From the NCBI GenBank assembly GCA_964343805.1, contig CAYFLR010000001.1, positions 124,001-188,000 of the forward strand: a DNA stretch of 64,000 nt, in the 5' to 3' direction. Positions 30,831-39,138 of the stretch are shown here, in pieces (the first letter of the stretch is position 1; each line of letters starts with the position of its first letter). The translations under genes and the position numbers were made by a program. The notes beneath the pieces were generated by a model that saw only the letters and a list, made by a program, of their open reading frames with translations, was not told the DNA's origin and did no database searches. Source of the DNA: CAYFLR01 sp964343805. Lineage in GTDB: Bacteria; Bdellovibrionota_B; Oligoflexia; CAYFLR01.

Positions 30831-32078
30831 TTATCCATTTTTAATAGTATGTAAAGCTTCTTCTATGGTATTTGCCACAAAATCTAAATCCGCTTCAGTA
30901 TGTCGGTAGGCAATATAGCCGTGATGATAGGGTTGTAAAAAAATGCCATTACGGATTAAGAAGGTATAAAAATCGGTACGATATTTTTTATAGAGGTTTT
31001 GATCGTCTTTAGGGAATGTTATAAACGGCATGGTTGGAGCCCCTGATAACTCAGCAGGTATGGGGCTTTTAGCTAAAATTGTTTCCACTTTTTTGGCAAA
31101 GTTAAGCCCTTTTTCTGATATCTTTTCTAGCACCTGTTCTTTTTCCAGAAAATCTATAGTGGTGAGTGCTGCGATTTGCTCCAGTGCATTGGGGAAAAAA
31201 GTGGAAGAGATAAAGACTTTGCTCTCTACCACGTTCATAATATCTTTGGCACCTACCACTGCACTTATAGGATAACCATTTGCGATGGCTTTGCCAAAAA
31301 CACTCATATCAGGTTTAACATTATAGTGCTTACCTGCTCCACTTAAATTGACTCTAAAACCGGATCGGATTTCATCAAAGATAAGAACGGCTCCGTGTTT
31401 TGTAGCAAGAGAACGGACACTCTCCAAAAATCCATCACGAGGTTCTTCTACTTTTTTGGCGAGGGGATGACCTACTGGGGTGACAATAATGCCGGCCACC
31501 TCATCACCATGCTTTTTTAACAGATCTTCCAGCTCATCAGCTTTGTTATAGGTGAAGGAGAGCGTATCATCGGTGGTGGTGGTAGGAACACCTCCTTTGA
31601 CTTCCACACACCAATCATGCCATCCATGATAACCGCTACGAATTATTTTATTTCGACCTGTGAAACCTCTGGCTATTCGAACAGCAGCAGTGGTTGCATC
31701 TGATCCGGTTTTCATAAAAATACATTTTTCAGCACAAGGAATAAGGCCGATCAGTCGTTCTGCTAATTGGTTTTGGATCTCTTGGGTTAAGGAAAAGCAA
31801 AATCCCTTTTCTTGAATCTGTTTAATAACCGGACGATCAATAGCCTCTTCTCTATGGCCAATAATAATAGGGCCATAAGCGCATAGCATGTCTATATATT
31901 TATTCCCATCTACATCATAAATATTACCCCCTTCTCCATAGTCGAAGAAAATTGGGTACTCTCCCTCAACAAAATTGTAAGGACGTCTTATTCCCAAGAC
32001 TCCTCCAGGCACTAATTCAAAAGCTTTTTTGAAGAGTTCTTGGCTTTTTGTGAGTGTAAGGGGTGATTTTTTTGGCAT
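30831..32078 (-). CDS. class III PLP aminotransferase / aminomutase (GSA-aminotransferase-like)
   Basis: 415 residues. Fold-type I class III features: MKTGSDATTAAVRIARGFTGR in outline near residues 118-140, GYHGWHD, the IFDEIRSGFR stretch with the PLP-binding Asp, and the Schiff-base Lys in VFGKAIANGYP near 262. It resembles glutamate-1-semialdehyde aminomutase-like enzymes, which also include beta-amino-acid aminotransferases. Next to kce, a role in removing or moving an amino group of a beta-amino or keto-amino acid is more likely than haem synthesis. It is the first gene of the minus-strand operon and diverges from the diguanylate cyclase gene. Confidence 0.82.
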   Translation of the reverse strand: MPKKSPLTLTKSQELFKKAFELVPGGVLGIRRPYNFVEGEYPIFFDYGEGGNIYDVDGNKYIDMLCAYGPIIIGHREEAIDRPVIKQIQEKGFCFSLTQEIQNQLAERLIGLIPCAEKCIFMKTGSDATTAAVRIARGFTGRNKIIRSGYHGWHDWCVEVKGGVPTTTTDDTLSFTYNKADELEDLLKKHGDEVAGIIVTPVGHPLAKKVEEPRDGFLESVRSLATKHGAVLIFDEIRSGFRVNLSGAGKHYNVKPDMSVFGKAIANGYPISAVVGAKDIMNVVESKVFISSTFFPNALEQIAALTTIDFLEKEQVLEKISEKGLNFAKKVETILAKSPIPAELSGAPTMPFITFPKDDQNLYKKYRTDFYTFLIRNGIFLQPYHHGYIAYRHTEADLDFVANTIEEALHTIKNG

Positions 32079-32126
32079 AGTCTTTTTCCTTCATATCCAA
32101 AAGTTCTGAGGATCCGAGTTATATGA

Positions 32127-32132
32127 TATAAT
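32127..32132 (+). promoter_or_regulatory. -10 box just before the diguanylate cyclase ATG (leaderless)
   Basis: TATAAT ends eight bases before the ATG at 32141, so transcription should start at or next to the first codon. No Shine-Dalgarno sequence is present. The -35 box is poor. Confidence 0.5.
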
Positions 32133-32140
32133 GTTCTATC

Positions 32141-34456
32141 ATGAAAAGTTCCAATTTTCCTCAAATAAAAAACGCCATACTGCTCACCAGTCAGAATTCC
32201 GAAACGCGAATTTTTACTGAGGCAATGGAGGCGGTGGGAATTGAAAATATACATTGTTTGCAGAGCACTGCCTCGGTTCTTAAATTAGCTAATACTGAGC
32301 AAATTGATCTATTTATATGCAAGTGGGACAACGAACTACATGGCGATACAGTCCTACAGCAGATCCGTGATATGGAAGTTTATGCCGAAACTCCCTTTTT
32401 CTTGTTTGCTGACTCCTTTGATGCGGATAAGGTCTATCTCGGCATTGAATTTGAAGCCCTCGATTTCATAGTTAAACCGATTGATCGGATGGGAATCATA
32501 CAGATCCTTACTTCACGATTACAAGAATTTGCTGAGCAAGGGGATATAGGCAATGAACTTTTCAGTGTGTTGAGTAGATCTAAGCTATGTTATCGTTTTG
32601 AGCAGTTTAATCAGGGGATCACTATAATTGATGATTTTCTTGAGACCAATTTAGAAGATATTCGTCTGCTCTATCAAAAAGCCCTCCTGCTCGAGAAGGT
32701 GGGGCATGATGAAGAGGCCATTCAGTTAGCTCAAAAGGTAGGGAAAGATGATAACTATTTTGTGCGCACCGTCCAACTCATAGGCAAAGTATACTTAAAA
32801 AAAGGAGATCTCGGAAAAGCGATCAAACGCTTTGAGAAAGCCAGACTCCTTTCTCCTTATAATATAAATAGACTTTTATCTTTAGGTGAATGTTATTATA
32901 AAATTGGAGATTTTGATAAATCAAAAGAGCGATTTTCAGAAGCCTATCAGCTGGATGGTCAGTCGAAAGAGGCTATGGAAGGAATTTCCAAGACCATCAT
33001 GCAGACGGCCTCGCCAAAGAAAATGGTGAATGAGTTTGCCAGTAATTATGCCTCACCCAGTGATATTTCTCTCTACAATACTATGGCCATTATGCTGGTC
33101 AAAAAAGAGCGGTTTTCTGAAGCCAATAAAATGTATGGGCAGGCTCTATTATTAGCGGAGAATGATCCTGATTTAAAAGCTCGTATCCTTTTTAATCTAG
33201 GGCTTTTAAACGAACGTCGAGGGAAGGTGGAGCAGGCAACTATTTTTTATAATCAGTCCTTAAAAGAACGCCCTGATTTCAAAAAACCTAAAGCGAGACT
33301 TGATGTCATCAATGAAAGGTTAAATAAAGGGGAGAAGGTCAGTAAGCAGGAGAAAAAGCAGGGGCTTATGCATGGGGCTATTCCTATGAAACCAGCTGAT
33401 CGATTGGATGAGAGCCGCCTCTATCAACATATCATGGCTCTGTGCAATCGCTTGGGAAAACAATCAGAATTAGATAAAATGCTCGATCTTATTTTTGATT
33501 CTTTTTGCCAAGTGATTCCCTTTGAAATTGCCGTGATTGCTGAAAGTCCAGTAGAGAAAAGTGCCAGCAAGCCCTCTATTCTATGTATCCAGAAAACCAA
33601 AAAAGAGATTTTGAGTAATGAAGAAATTGAACAATGTATTCGTAATTTGACCGAGTTGGTTTTGGATATAAACATAGTAGAGACGCGATTCTTGGAAGAA
33701 AAAGAAATTGAGCTCATGCCAGAACAATTGGAGCAAGATCTTATAAAGCGTCGATTGGTCAACCTTCCTTTTTATCGGCAGGAGGGTCGAGTTTTTCATC
33801 TTATGTTTTTAGGGGTCATTCCGGATGGTTTTGAAATGGAACCCAAAGCCATTGAATTTATGATGTTCCATTTAGAAAATACTATGCGCAGTGCGTTAGA
33901 AATATCACGGATATCAAAACAACTTTATAAAGATGAGTTAACTGGACTCTACAATGTAAAGATGCTCAATATTTCTTTAAAGACGGCTTTTAAAGAGTGC
34001 CAGCAATTAAAAGAAGAAACGGGAATAGATGGATCGGTAGCGGTTCTTTTTATTGATTTGGATCACTTTAAACAGGTAAATGATTCCCATGGACATATAA
34101 TAGGGAGTAAACTGTTAGTAGAAATAGCTCAGCTGTTTAAGAAGTTTATTAGAGATAGAGACACCCTCATGCGTTATGGAGGGGATGAATATGTCATTAT
34201 TTGCCCTAAAACAAATATTGAAGAAGCCTTTAAATTAGCTGAACATATACGGGTGGGCGTGGAAAAGCACTCTTTTATGGTAGAGGAAGGTCTCAAGCTT
34301 TCCCTTACCACCTCAATTGGTGTGGCCTCCTATCCTGAACAGGCCAAAAGTATCAGGCAGATTGTGGAGCTAGCCGATTATGCCATGTATGAAGCCAAGA
34401 GAAAATCTCGTAATGCAGTGTACAAGGCTACTGCTAGTCTCGAAAAACTATCCTAA
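32141..34456 (+). CDS. TPR-containing diguanylate cyclase with pseudo-receiver
   Basis: 771 residues, soluble. The order is: receiver-like domain lacking a normal acidic pair (about 10-125), then several TPR repeats (about 145-400), a GAF-like region (about 425-590), and a GGDEF domain (about 600-765). The active site reads GGDEY near 680 instead of GGDEF. The catalytic acidic residues are kept, and an inhibitory RxxD site (RDRD) lies five residues before it. The protein should make c-di-GMP with product feedback. TPRs suggest a protein partner. It is a plausible source of signal for the PelD-like receptor and the PilZ protein in this window. Confidence 0.88.
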   Translation: MKSSNFPQIKNAILLTSQNSETRIFTEAMEAVGIENIHCLQSTASVLKLANTEQIDLFICKWDNELHGDTVLQQIRDMEVYAETPFFLFADSFDADKVYLGIEFEALDFIVKPIDRMGIIQILTSRLQEFAEQGDIGNELFSVLSRSKLCYRFEQFNQGITIIDDFLETNLEDIRLLYQKALLLEKVGHDEEAIQLAQKVGKDDNYFVRTVQLIGKVYLKKGDLGKAIKRFEKARLLSPYNINRLLSLGECYYKIGDFDKSKERFSEAYQLDGQSKEAMEGISKTIMQTASPKKMVNEFASNYASPSDISLYNTMAIMLVKKERFSEANKMYGQALLLAENDPDLKARILFNLGLLNERRGKVEQATIFYNQSLKERPDFKKPKARLDVINERLNKGEKVSKQEKKQGLMHGAIPMKPADRLDESRLYQHIMALCNRLGKQSELDKMLDLIFDSFCQVIPFEIAVIAESPVEKSASKPSILCIQKTKKEILSNEEIEQCIRNLTELVLDINIVETRFLEEKEIELMPEQLEQDLIKRRLVNLPFYRQEGRVFHLMFLGVIPDGFEMEPKAIEFMMFHLENTMRSALEISRISKQLYKDELTGLYNVKMLNISLKTAFKECQQLKEETGIDGSVAVLFIDLDHFKQVNDSHGHIIGSKLLVEIAQLFKKFIRDRDTLMRYGGDEYVIICPKTNIEEAFKLAEHIRVGVEKHSFMVEEGLKLSLTTSIGVASYPEQAKSIRQIVELADYAMYEAKRKSRNAVYKATASLEKLS

Positions 34457-34806
34457 TTGGCTAACGCAAACAAACATCCACTGTGTTGCCTTCAAAAATC
34501 CCTTCCAATCCGTACTCAGGTTGTACTGTCTTGTCAGGGATTTTTTCGTCGCCTTGTGGATGTCTGTTTTCGTTAGCCAACGATAAAAACTGTAAACAAA
34601 CATCCACTGTGTTGCCTTCAAAAATCCCCTCCAATCCGTACTCAGGTTGTACTGTCTTGTCAGGGATTTTTTCGTCGCCTTGTGNNNNNNNNNNNNNNNN
34701 NNNNNNNNNNNNNNNNNNNNNNNNNNNNNNNNNNNNNNNNNNNNNNNNNNNNNNNNNNNNNNNNNNNNNNNNNNNNNNNNNNNNGATGTCTGTTTTCGTT
34801 AGCCAA
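34457..34806. repeat. tandem array of ~124-bp imperfect palindromes
   Basis: Copy 1 (34457-34580) is bounded by a perfect 10-base inverted repeat, TTGGCTAACG and CGTTAGCCAA. Further paired blocks are ACATCCAC with GTGGATGT in exact register, and AAAAATCCC with GGGATTTTT offset by two. Copy 2 begins again 126 bases later (from 34594), differs by one C/T in the part visible, and runs into the N gap. The right end of a further copy (34785-34806) follows the gap. The array starts directly after the cyclase stop codon and lies between convergent genes. Each half carries an A/T run beside a G/C stem, so bidirectional transcription termination is one plausible role. The stretch has no credible gene. 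Confidence 0.9.
34685..34784. other. assembly gap (100 N) within the palindrome array
   Basis: A round 100-N run usually marks a gap of unknown size, so more repeat copies may be missing. Confidence 0.98.
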
Positions 34807-34828
34807 CGAAAATATTGACAATCAATTT

Positions 34829-36019
34829 TTAGATTTGGTTACAAAACTGAGTGAGTTTATCCATTGCTTCTTTGAGGACTTCTTCTTGAGGCAGATAGAC
34901 CACTCGAAAGGTTCCTTTTGTAGGGTCCATACCAAATCCGCTGCCATGGACAAAGAGGACTCCCGTCTCTTCTAGGAGTTTGAGAACAAACTCTTCATCA
35001 GTCCATCCTGTAGGTAATTGATAGTGAGGCATCAAATAAAAAGCTCCATCGGGCGTAGTACATTTCATACCCGGAATTGCATTGATCGCGTTTACGCATA
35101 TATCTCTACGTGCTTTTAGTTTGGCAATGGTCTCAAAGCGATGTTCTTGAGGTCCTAAAAGAGCAGGTTTAATAGCAAACTGTTGAGGTGCTGGACTGCA
35201 AAGTCGGGCATCGGTGAGCTTTTTCAAAGCAGCCACATATTCGGGGTAGAGGTGAGAATTAACACAAGAGATCCAGCCCACTCGCCAACCAGGGACTAAG
35301 TAGGATTTAGCTAAACCATTAAAGCAGATCACCGGAACTTTGTTAGTGAACTCCGAGATGGAAACCACCTCTTTGTCAAAGGAGAGTCCATCATAAATCT
35401 CATCTGAGAAGATAAAGAGTTGGTGCTCTTCTGCGAGTGCAGCGAGTTGTTCGATAGCTGTTTTAGAATAAATCTTTCCTGTGGGATTATTGGGGTTAAT
35501 GATCACAATCGCACGGGTTTTGGGGGTAATGGACTCACGGATGCTTGCTATATCGAGTTCCCAAGTCTCTTCATCAAAATAGTAGGGCACGCTTTCAATG
35601 CCTATCTTGGCAGTGAGAGCAGAGTAGAGAGGGTAGCCGGGGGTGGGTAACATAATATGCTCACCCGGGTTTAAAAGAGCTGTCATAGCGAGTTCAATGC
35701 CCTCTGAAGCACCTGTTGTTAGGATAACATCGTCAAATTTGAGGTCTTTTTTACCTTTGGCAATTTCTGTTTCTAAGACGGCTTCGATGGCTTCACTAAC
35801 TCCACAAGAAGGAGCATAACCATTGGATATCCCTTCTTTCATGCTAGCACTCATAGCGTCAATCATGTGTGCTGGAGGTTGAAAATCAAATTTAATGGGA
35901 TCACCAATATTGAGATAGAGGATTTTTTTCCCTTTATTTTCAAGAGCTTTCGCTTTGCCGACAATATTTCTAATGGCGTAATTAACTTGATCAATGCGGG
36001 TGGCTGGTAAAAAAGACAT
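34829..36019 (-). CDS. class I/II PLP aminotransferase (alanine aminotransferase-like)
   Basis: 396 residues of fold-type I. It starts with the PATRIDQVNYAIRN segment common in AlaA/AlaT-type enzymes. It has NPNNPTGK near 175, SDEIYDGL near 210, the PLP Lys in NGLAKSYLVPGWR near 239, and the RVVYLP substrate-carboxylate Arg near 375. Pyruvate/glutamate transamination to alanine is the likely reaction. It is convergent with the cyclase gene across the palindrome array and divergent from the metzincin gene. Confidence 0.86.
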   Translation of the reverse strand: MSFLPATRIDQVNYAIRNIVGKAKALENKGKKILYLNIGDPIKFDFQPPAHMIDAMSASMKEGISNGYAPSCGVSEAIEAVLETEIAKGKKDLKFDDVILTTGASEGIELAMTALLNPGEHIMLPTPGYPLYSALTAKIGIESVPYYFDEETWELDIASIRESITPKTRAIVIINPNNPTGKIYSKTAIEQLAALAEEHQLFIFSDEIYDGLSFDKEVVSISEFTNKVPVICFNGLAKSYLVPGWRVGWISCVNSHLYPEYVAALKKLTDARLCSPAPQQFAIKPALLGPQEHRFETIAKLKARRDICVNAINAIPGMKCTTPDGAFYLMPHYQLPTGWTDEEFVLKLLEETGVLFVHGSGFGMDPTKGTFRVVYLPQEEVLKEAMDKLTQFCNQI

Positions 36020-36182
36020 AATAATTTCCTAACTGTATGTTTAACACCTTCAATGTTTAAATTTTATTCACATAATTTCCGTCCGTATTCAACTGGAATT
36101 GAAGACGAAAGGGGAACCCTTTGTTTTATCTGCTTGATATTATTAGTTTGTAGCTAAACTCTTGCCTCCAATCAGGGAATGG

Positions 36183-36188
36183 TATAAA
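36183..36188 (+). promoter_or_regulatory. extended -10 promoter of the metzincin gene
   Basis: TGGTATAAA forms an extended -10 element. A TTGCCT lies 15 bases upstream. It leaves a 5' UTR of about 45 bases before the ATG at 36241. Confidence 0.35.
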
Positions 36189-36240
36189 ACTTGCAAAATT
36201 AGAGAGTGGGTTGTGCTTTGATGAAGGAGTCTATATTATC

Positions 36241-36798
36241 ATGAACCTTATGAAGGTAATTAGAATAACAACTATCATCTTATTAGTTGGTTTTGGGTCG
36301 TGCGGGACAGGAATCGAGGATTTCGGTCTACCTATTCGTCTCTCTTTTAAATCCTTGACTGGACTAGAACAAGATACCATCTTTAAATCTTTTAATAAGT
36401 TAGAGAATCATACTGGTGTTACTATATTAAATGTAGACAGTAGTGATACCCTCCATGTGCACTCATCTGATTATGAGGTGGGAGTGATTGCACGAGCCAG
36501 TTTTCCTAATGGAGCCCCTTCCATAGGTCTTTCTCAAGATTACCTGACTCAATTTAGAAAAAATGATAAGTTTGTTCTCTGTGATGAAGAGCGAGAAATT
36601 TATTTCTTTCATGTGGTCTTATGGCATGAATTTGGACATATCCTAGGGCTTCCTCATGATGAGAATCCTAAATCCTTAATGTTTCATAAACGAAGTGTTT
36701 TTACTTGTAAAAATATAGATTGGGATCTCTTCTTCCTGCAAATTAGAAATCTAAGAAATGAGAGAATTGCCACCCGTGAGCTCAAAGTTTTTCACTAA
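36241..36798 (+). CDS. matrixin-like metzincin metalloprotease lipoprotein
   Basis: Start chosen at the ATG at 36241, eleven bases after AAGGAG; about 185 residues. A lipoprotein signal ends in GFGSC. The zinc site HEFGHILGLPH near residue 129 is the full metzincin motif HExxHxxGxxH, and SLMF about ten residues later is the Met-turn. It is likely an extracytoplasmic zinc protease of the M10/matrixin group. The stop codon TAA abuts the inverted repeat of the IS element, so the last residues may have been altered by that insertion. The catalytic region is complete. Confidence 0.82.
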   Translation: MNLMKVIRITTIILLVGFGSCGTGIEDFGLPIRLSFKSLTGLEQDTIFKSFNKLENHTGVTILNVDSSDTLHVHSSDYEVGVIARASFPNGAPSIGLSQDYLTQFRKNDKFVLCDEEREIYFFHVVLWHEFGHILGLPHDENPKSLMFHKRSVFTCKNIDWDLFFLQIRNLRNERIATRELKVFH

Positions 36799-38082
36799 GG
36801 CCATGCCCCGAAGATTGTAGTTTTATCCAAAAATTCCCTAATCAGCATGTATCGGGCTAAAAAGGGTATTTCTCTGTCCATAGAAATTAGTAAACTGCCT
36901 TTTAAAATAGACCTCTTTTAAAAAGTTAGGAAGAAATCTATGAAACTCCACTAGTCTCTTGGTCAAAATTTCCTCCCACCTCACTGGTCGATGGAATATG
37001 CCAATCCTTGTGGCTGGAGTTTCCGAACGTTTGGTATTGGCTAGGGGTTTTATTAAATTATGAGAGATCATATAAATAAAGTGCCTGAGGTTGGTATTAC
37101 AATGCCGACGCATAAAGTCAAGGGTCTCTCGTCGCATAGTTGCACATCTTTGCCTTATAAGTACGTCTATCTGATTTATTTTGTTCATAGGATATACATG
37201 CCTTTGGGTTTTTCCGTTTAGCTGGGTGTGTTCATAATTATGCCCTTGCCAACTGTTTGCCAAAGCCTTTTTATAGCTACTCTTCTCATCAGTATAGACC
37301 TTGATCTTCTGTGACTTTGAAAAAACATGCTGAAGATAGTTTAAAGACTGTGAAATAAGTTTATAGGAGTTATTTTGAGGGGAACGACCATACTTTAGAT
37401 TCCACTTAAAGAGCGATATCTTTTGCTCTATAGTCATCTTCCCTTTTCTATTTATGGGTAAACTTTGAAAAGAAAGCATAAATCGACTTCTAGGATGGAT
37501 AAAAAGGCCATGGGTGGTGGGAACATGCTGAGAAATTTCCCAGGACTCCATTTCATCAAAACAAAGCTCATCTATTTTCTGATGTTTGACCTTAGCTAAA
37601 AGAGCATGATGGAGGATCATACAGTGCCTGCCTATCCGCAATACTTGACCCGAAACTAAAGATTCACTTACCTTTAAAGTTCTGGCAATTCCCCTTAATG
37701 AAGACTGTTCATTTAAGCATTCCGCAATTTTGGGTAGAAGGTCTCTTTTTTTTAACCAGTATTGAAGAGTAAAAGAAGAGTCACTAAAAGTATGAAAGTT
37801 GGACGTTTGTGTACACATATAACGCCTAACAAAGGACTTATCACCTTTTCTTTGATATCCAGACATCCTGCGGAACCATTTTTTCTTCTTAGGGGGTAAT
37901 CCTCTGAATTCACAATCCTTATGAGGGCAAAATGGCGGATCAAAAGGATGTTCTGGCTTGGTTTCGGATAAAATTTTATGCGGAATTAACTTCATTTTCT
38001 CCTCCTTATAAAAGTTCAGGAGGAGATTTCTATGAAAATTCTATGCCAACTTTACCATAACTACAATCTTCAGGGCATGGCC
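36799..38082. mobile_element. IS1-like insertion sequence, 1284 bp
   Basis: The element is flanked by 24-base terminal inverted repeats with one mismatch (36799-36822 and 38059-38082; ends read GGCCATGCCC). It encodes one transposase on the minus strand. Flanks TTTCACTAA and TTTCATCCA share six of nine bases, so there is no perfect target duplication. The gene and both ends are intact. Confidence 0.85.
36838..37995 (-). CDS. IS1-like DDE transposase
   Basis: 385 residues after a strong AAGGAGGAG ribosome site. It has an N-terminal zinc-finger-like PFCPHKDC, a helix-turn-helix near residue 100 (SLRGIARTLKVSESLV), and DDE-type motifs: LCFDEMESW near 170, VYTDEKSSYKK near 238, and a C-terminal NTNLRHFIY region. 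The DEM-type first Asp and the N-terminal zinc finger plus HTH resemble the IS1 family, particularly its longer one-frame branch. A relative of IS1595 is the main alternative. There is no second frame and no programmed frameshift. Confidence 0.8.
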   Translation of the reverse strand: MKLIPHKILSETKPEHPFDPPFCPHKDCEFRGLPPKKKKWFRRMSGYQRKGDKSFVRRYMCTQTSNFHTFSDSSFTLQYWLKKRDLLPKIAECLNEQSSLRGIARTLKVSESLVSGQVLRIGRHCMILHHALLAKVKHQKIDELCFDEMESWEISQHVPTTHGLFIHPRSRFMLSFQSLPINRKGKMTIEQKISLFKWNLKYGRSPQNNSYKLISQSLNYLQHVFSKSQKIKVYTDEKSSYKKALANSWQGHNYEHTQLNGKTQRHVYPMNKINQIDVLIRQRCATMRRETLDFMRRHCNTNLRHFIYMISHNLIKPLANTKRSETPATRIGIFHRPVRWEEILTKRLVEFHRFLPNFLKEVYFKRQFTNFYGQRNTLFSPIHAD

Positions 38083-38179
38083 TTTCATCCAAGAGAATTT
38101 TAAAAACCTGCCTTTCAAGATCCTAGCTAGGTGTGAAGGAAGGTTCTACTTTTCAATGGGCTTGATCCGTATTAAATGT

Positions 38180-38185
38180 TATAAT
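38180..38185 (+). promoter_or_regulatory. -10 box for the PhnD-like gene
   Basis: TATAAT lies 46 bases before the ATG at 38232. It sits one base before an upstream in-frame ATG at 38187, arguing against that earlier start. The -35 box is weak. Confidence 0.45.
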
Positions 38186-38231
38186 TATGATCTCTACACA
38201 ATTGTTTTTTAATGATTTTTCGGAGTTTTCA

Positions 38232-39098
38232 ATGAATTTAAAATCCTTGATAATCTCTCTCTTTCTAATGTTTATTTTTATGTGTCAAACGGCTCTGGCT
38301 AAAAGTACTCCAATTACTATCAAATTTGGTATTAATTCTACTGATAGCCCAACTGTAGTTGGTCAAAAGTTTATACCGGTGGTAAAACATATTGAAGGAG
38401 AGATGGCTAAACTGCTCAAACAACCTGTAAAAATTGAATTTAAAATTTTCCGCAATTATGAGGGCCCGATTAAGAGTATAACCAAAGGAACCTCAGATTT
38501 TGTAAGATTGGGACCGGCTTCTTACATTCATGCGAAACGTAAAAACCCCAACATTAAACTCATTGTTATGGGAAATCGCAAGGGGAAAAGAACTTTTAAT
38601 GGACTCATTATTGTTCCAACTGAGAGTAAAATTAAAACCCTTGCTGAACTTAAGGGAAAAAGATTTGCCTTTGGAGATGAAATATCCACTATAGGAAGAT
38701 ACTTATCACAAATTGAGCTTTTTAAGGCTGGGATCTGTGCCAAAGACCTGGCTGGGTATGAATACCTGGGTAGACACGACAATGTATACAGTGCTGTTGC
38801 CCTGAGTAAGTTTGATGCCGGAGCATTAAAAGAGTCCACTTTTAACAAACGAAATAAAAAATCTAAAAAGGCTAAAGTTCTATTCAGCTTTCCTAATGTT
38901 ACCAAACCTTGGATTGCTCGTGAAGGCTTAGATGACCGGATTTATAAAGCCTTACAAACGGCTTTTTTAACTATGAAAGATAAAAAAGCTTTAAAAAAAT
39001 TAAAAGCCAATGGTTTCTTTACCACCTCTCATGAGATGTACAAACCAATAGAAGAGGCCATGGACAGGGTGGATGACTTCAAAAATTGCCCAAAATGA
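38232..39098 (+). CDS. PhnD-like periplasmic binding protein
   Basis: Start chosen at the ATG at 38232, which follows CGGAG by six bases and gives a clean signal peptide ending ALA. The 288-residue product has the PhnD/phosphonate-binding fold: IKFGINSTDSPTVVGQKF at the start of the mature protein, SDFVRLGPASYIHA, and a LAELKGKRFAFGD hinge segment. No ABC permease or ATPase follows. The next gene, 40 bases on, is a membrane histidine kinase, so this protein may act as the ligand-loaded sensor subunit of that kinase and not as a transporter component. The ligand is unknown. Confidence 0.82.
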   Translation: MNLKSLIISLFLMFIFMCQTALAKSTPITIKFGINSTDSPTVVGQKFIPVVKHIEGEMAKLLKQPVKIEFKIFRNYEGPIKSITKGTSDFVRLGPASYIHAKRKNPNIKLIVMGNRKGKRTFNGLIIVPTESKIKTLAELKGKRFAFGDEISTIGRYLSQIELFKAGICAKDLAGYEYLGRHDNVYSAVALSKFDAGALKESTFNKRNKKSKKAKVLFSFPNVTKPWIAREGLDDRIYKALQTAFLTMKDKKALKKLKANGFFTTSHEMYKPIEEAMDRVDDFKNCPK

Positions 39099-39138
39099 CT
39101 TAGTGTAGATCCTTTTAATCAAAGGGAGATATTGGATT

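Noticed and set aside
34457..34806. Integron attC sites
   Set aside because: Length and inverted ends look similar, but the copies have only about 11 bases between them, no cassettes, no integrase in view, and the end sequence GTTAGCC does not fit the GTTRRRY core.
34457..34806. CRISPR array
   Set aside because: The 124-base units are far longer than CRISPR repeats, there are no unique spacers, and no cas genes are present.
34483..34975. Open frames through the palindrome array (including through the N run)
   Set aside because: They are translated repeats with identical peptide copies and no ribosome site; better explained as non-coding repeats.
36790..38091. Perfect target-site duplication of the IS element
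   Set aside because: The nine-base flanks share only six bases.
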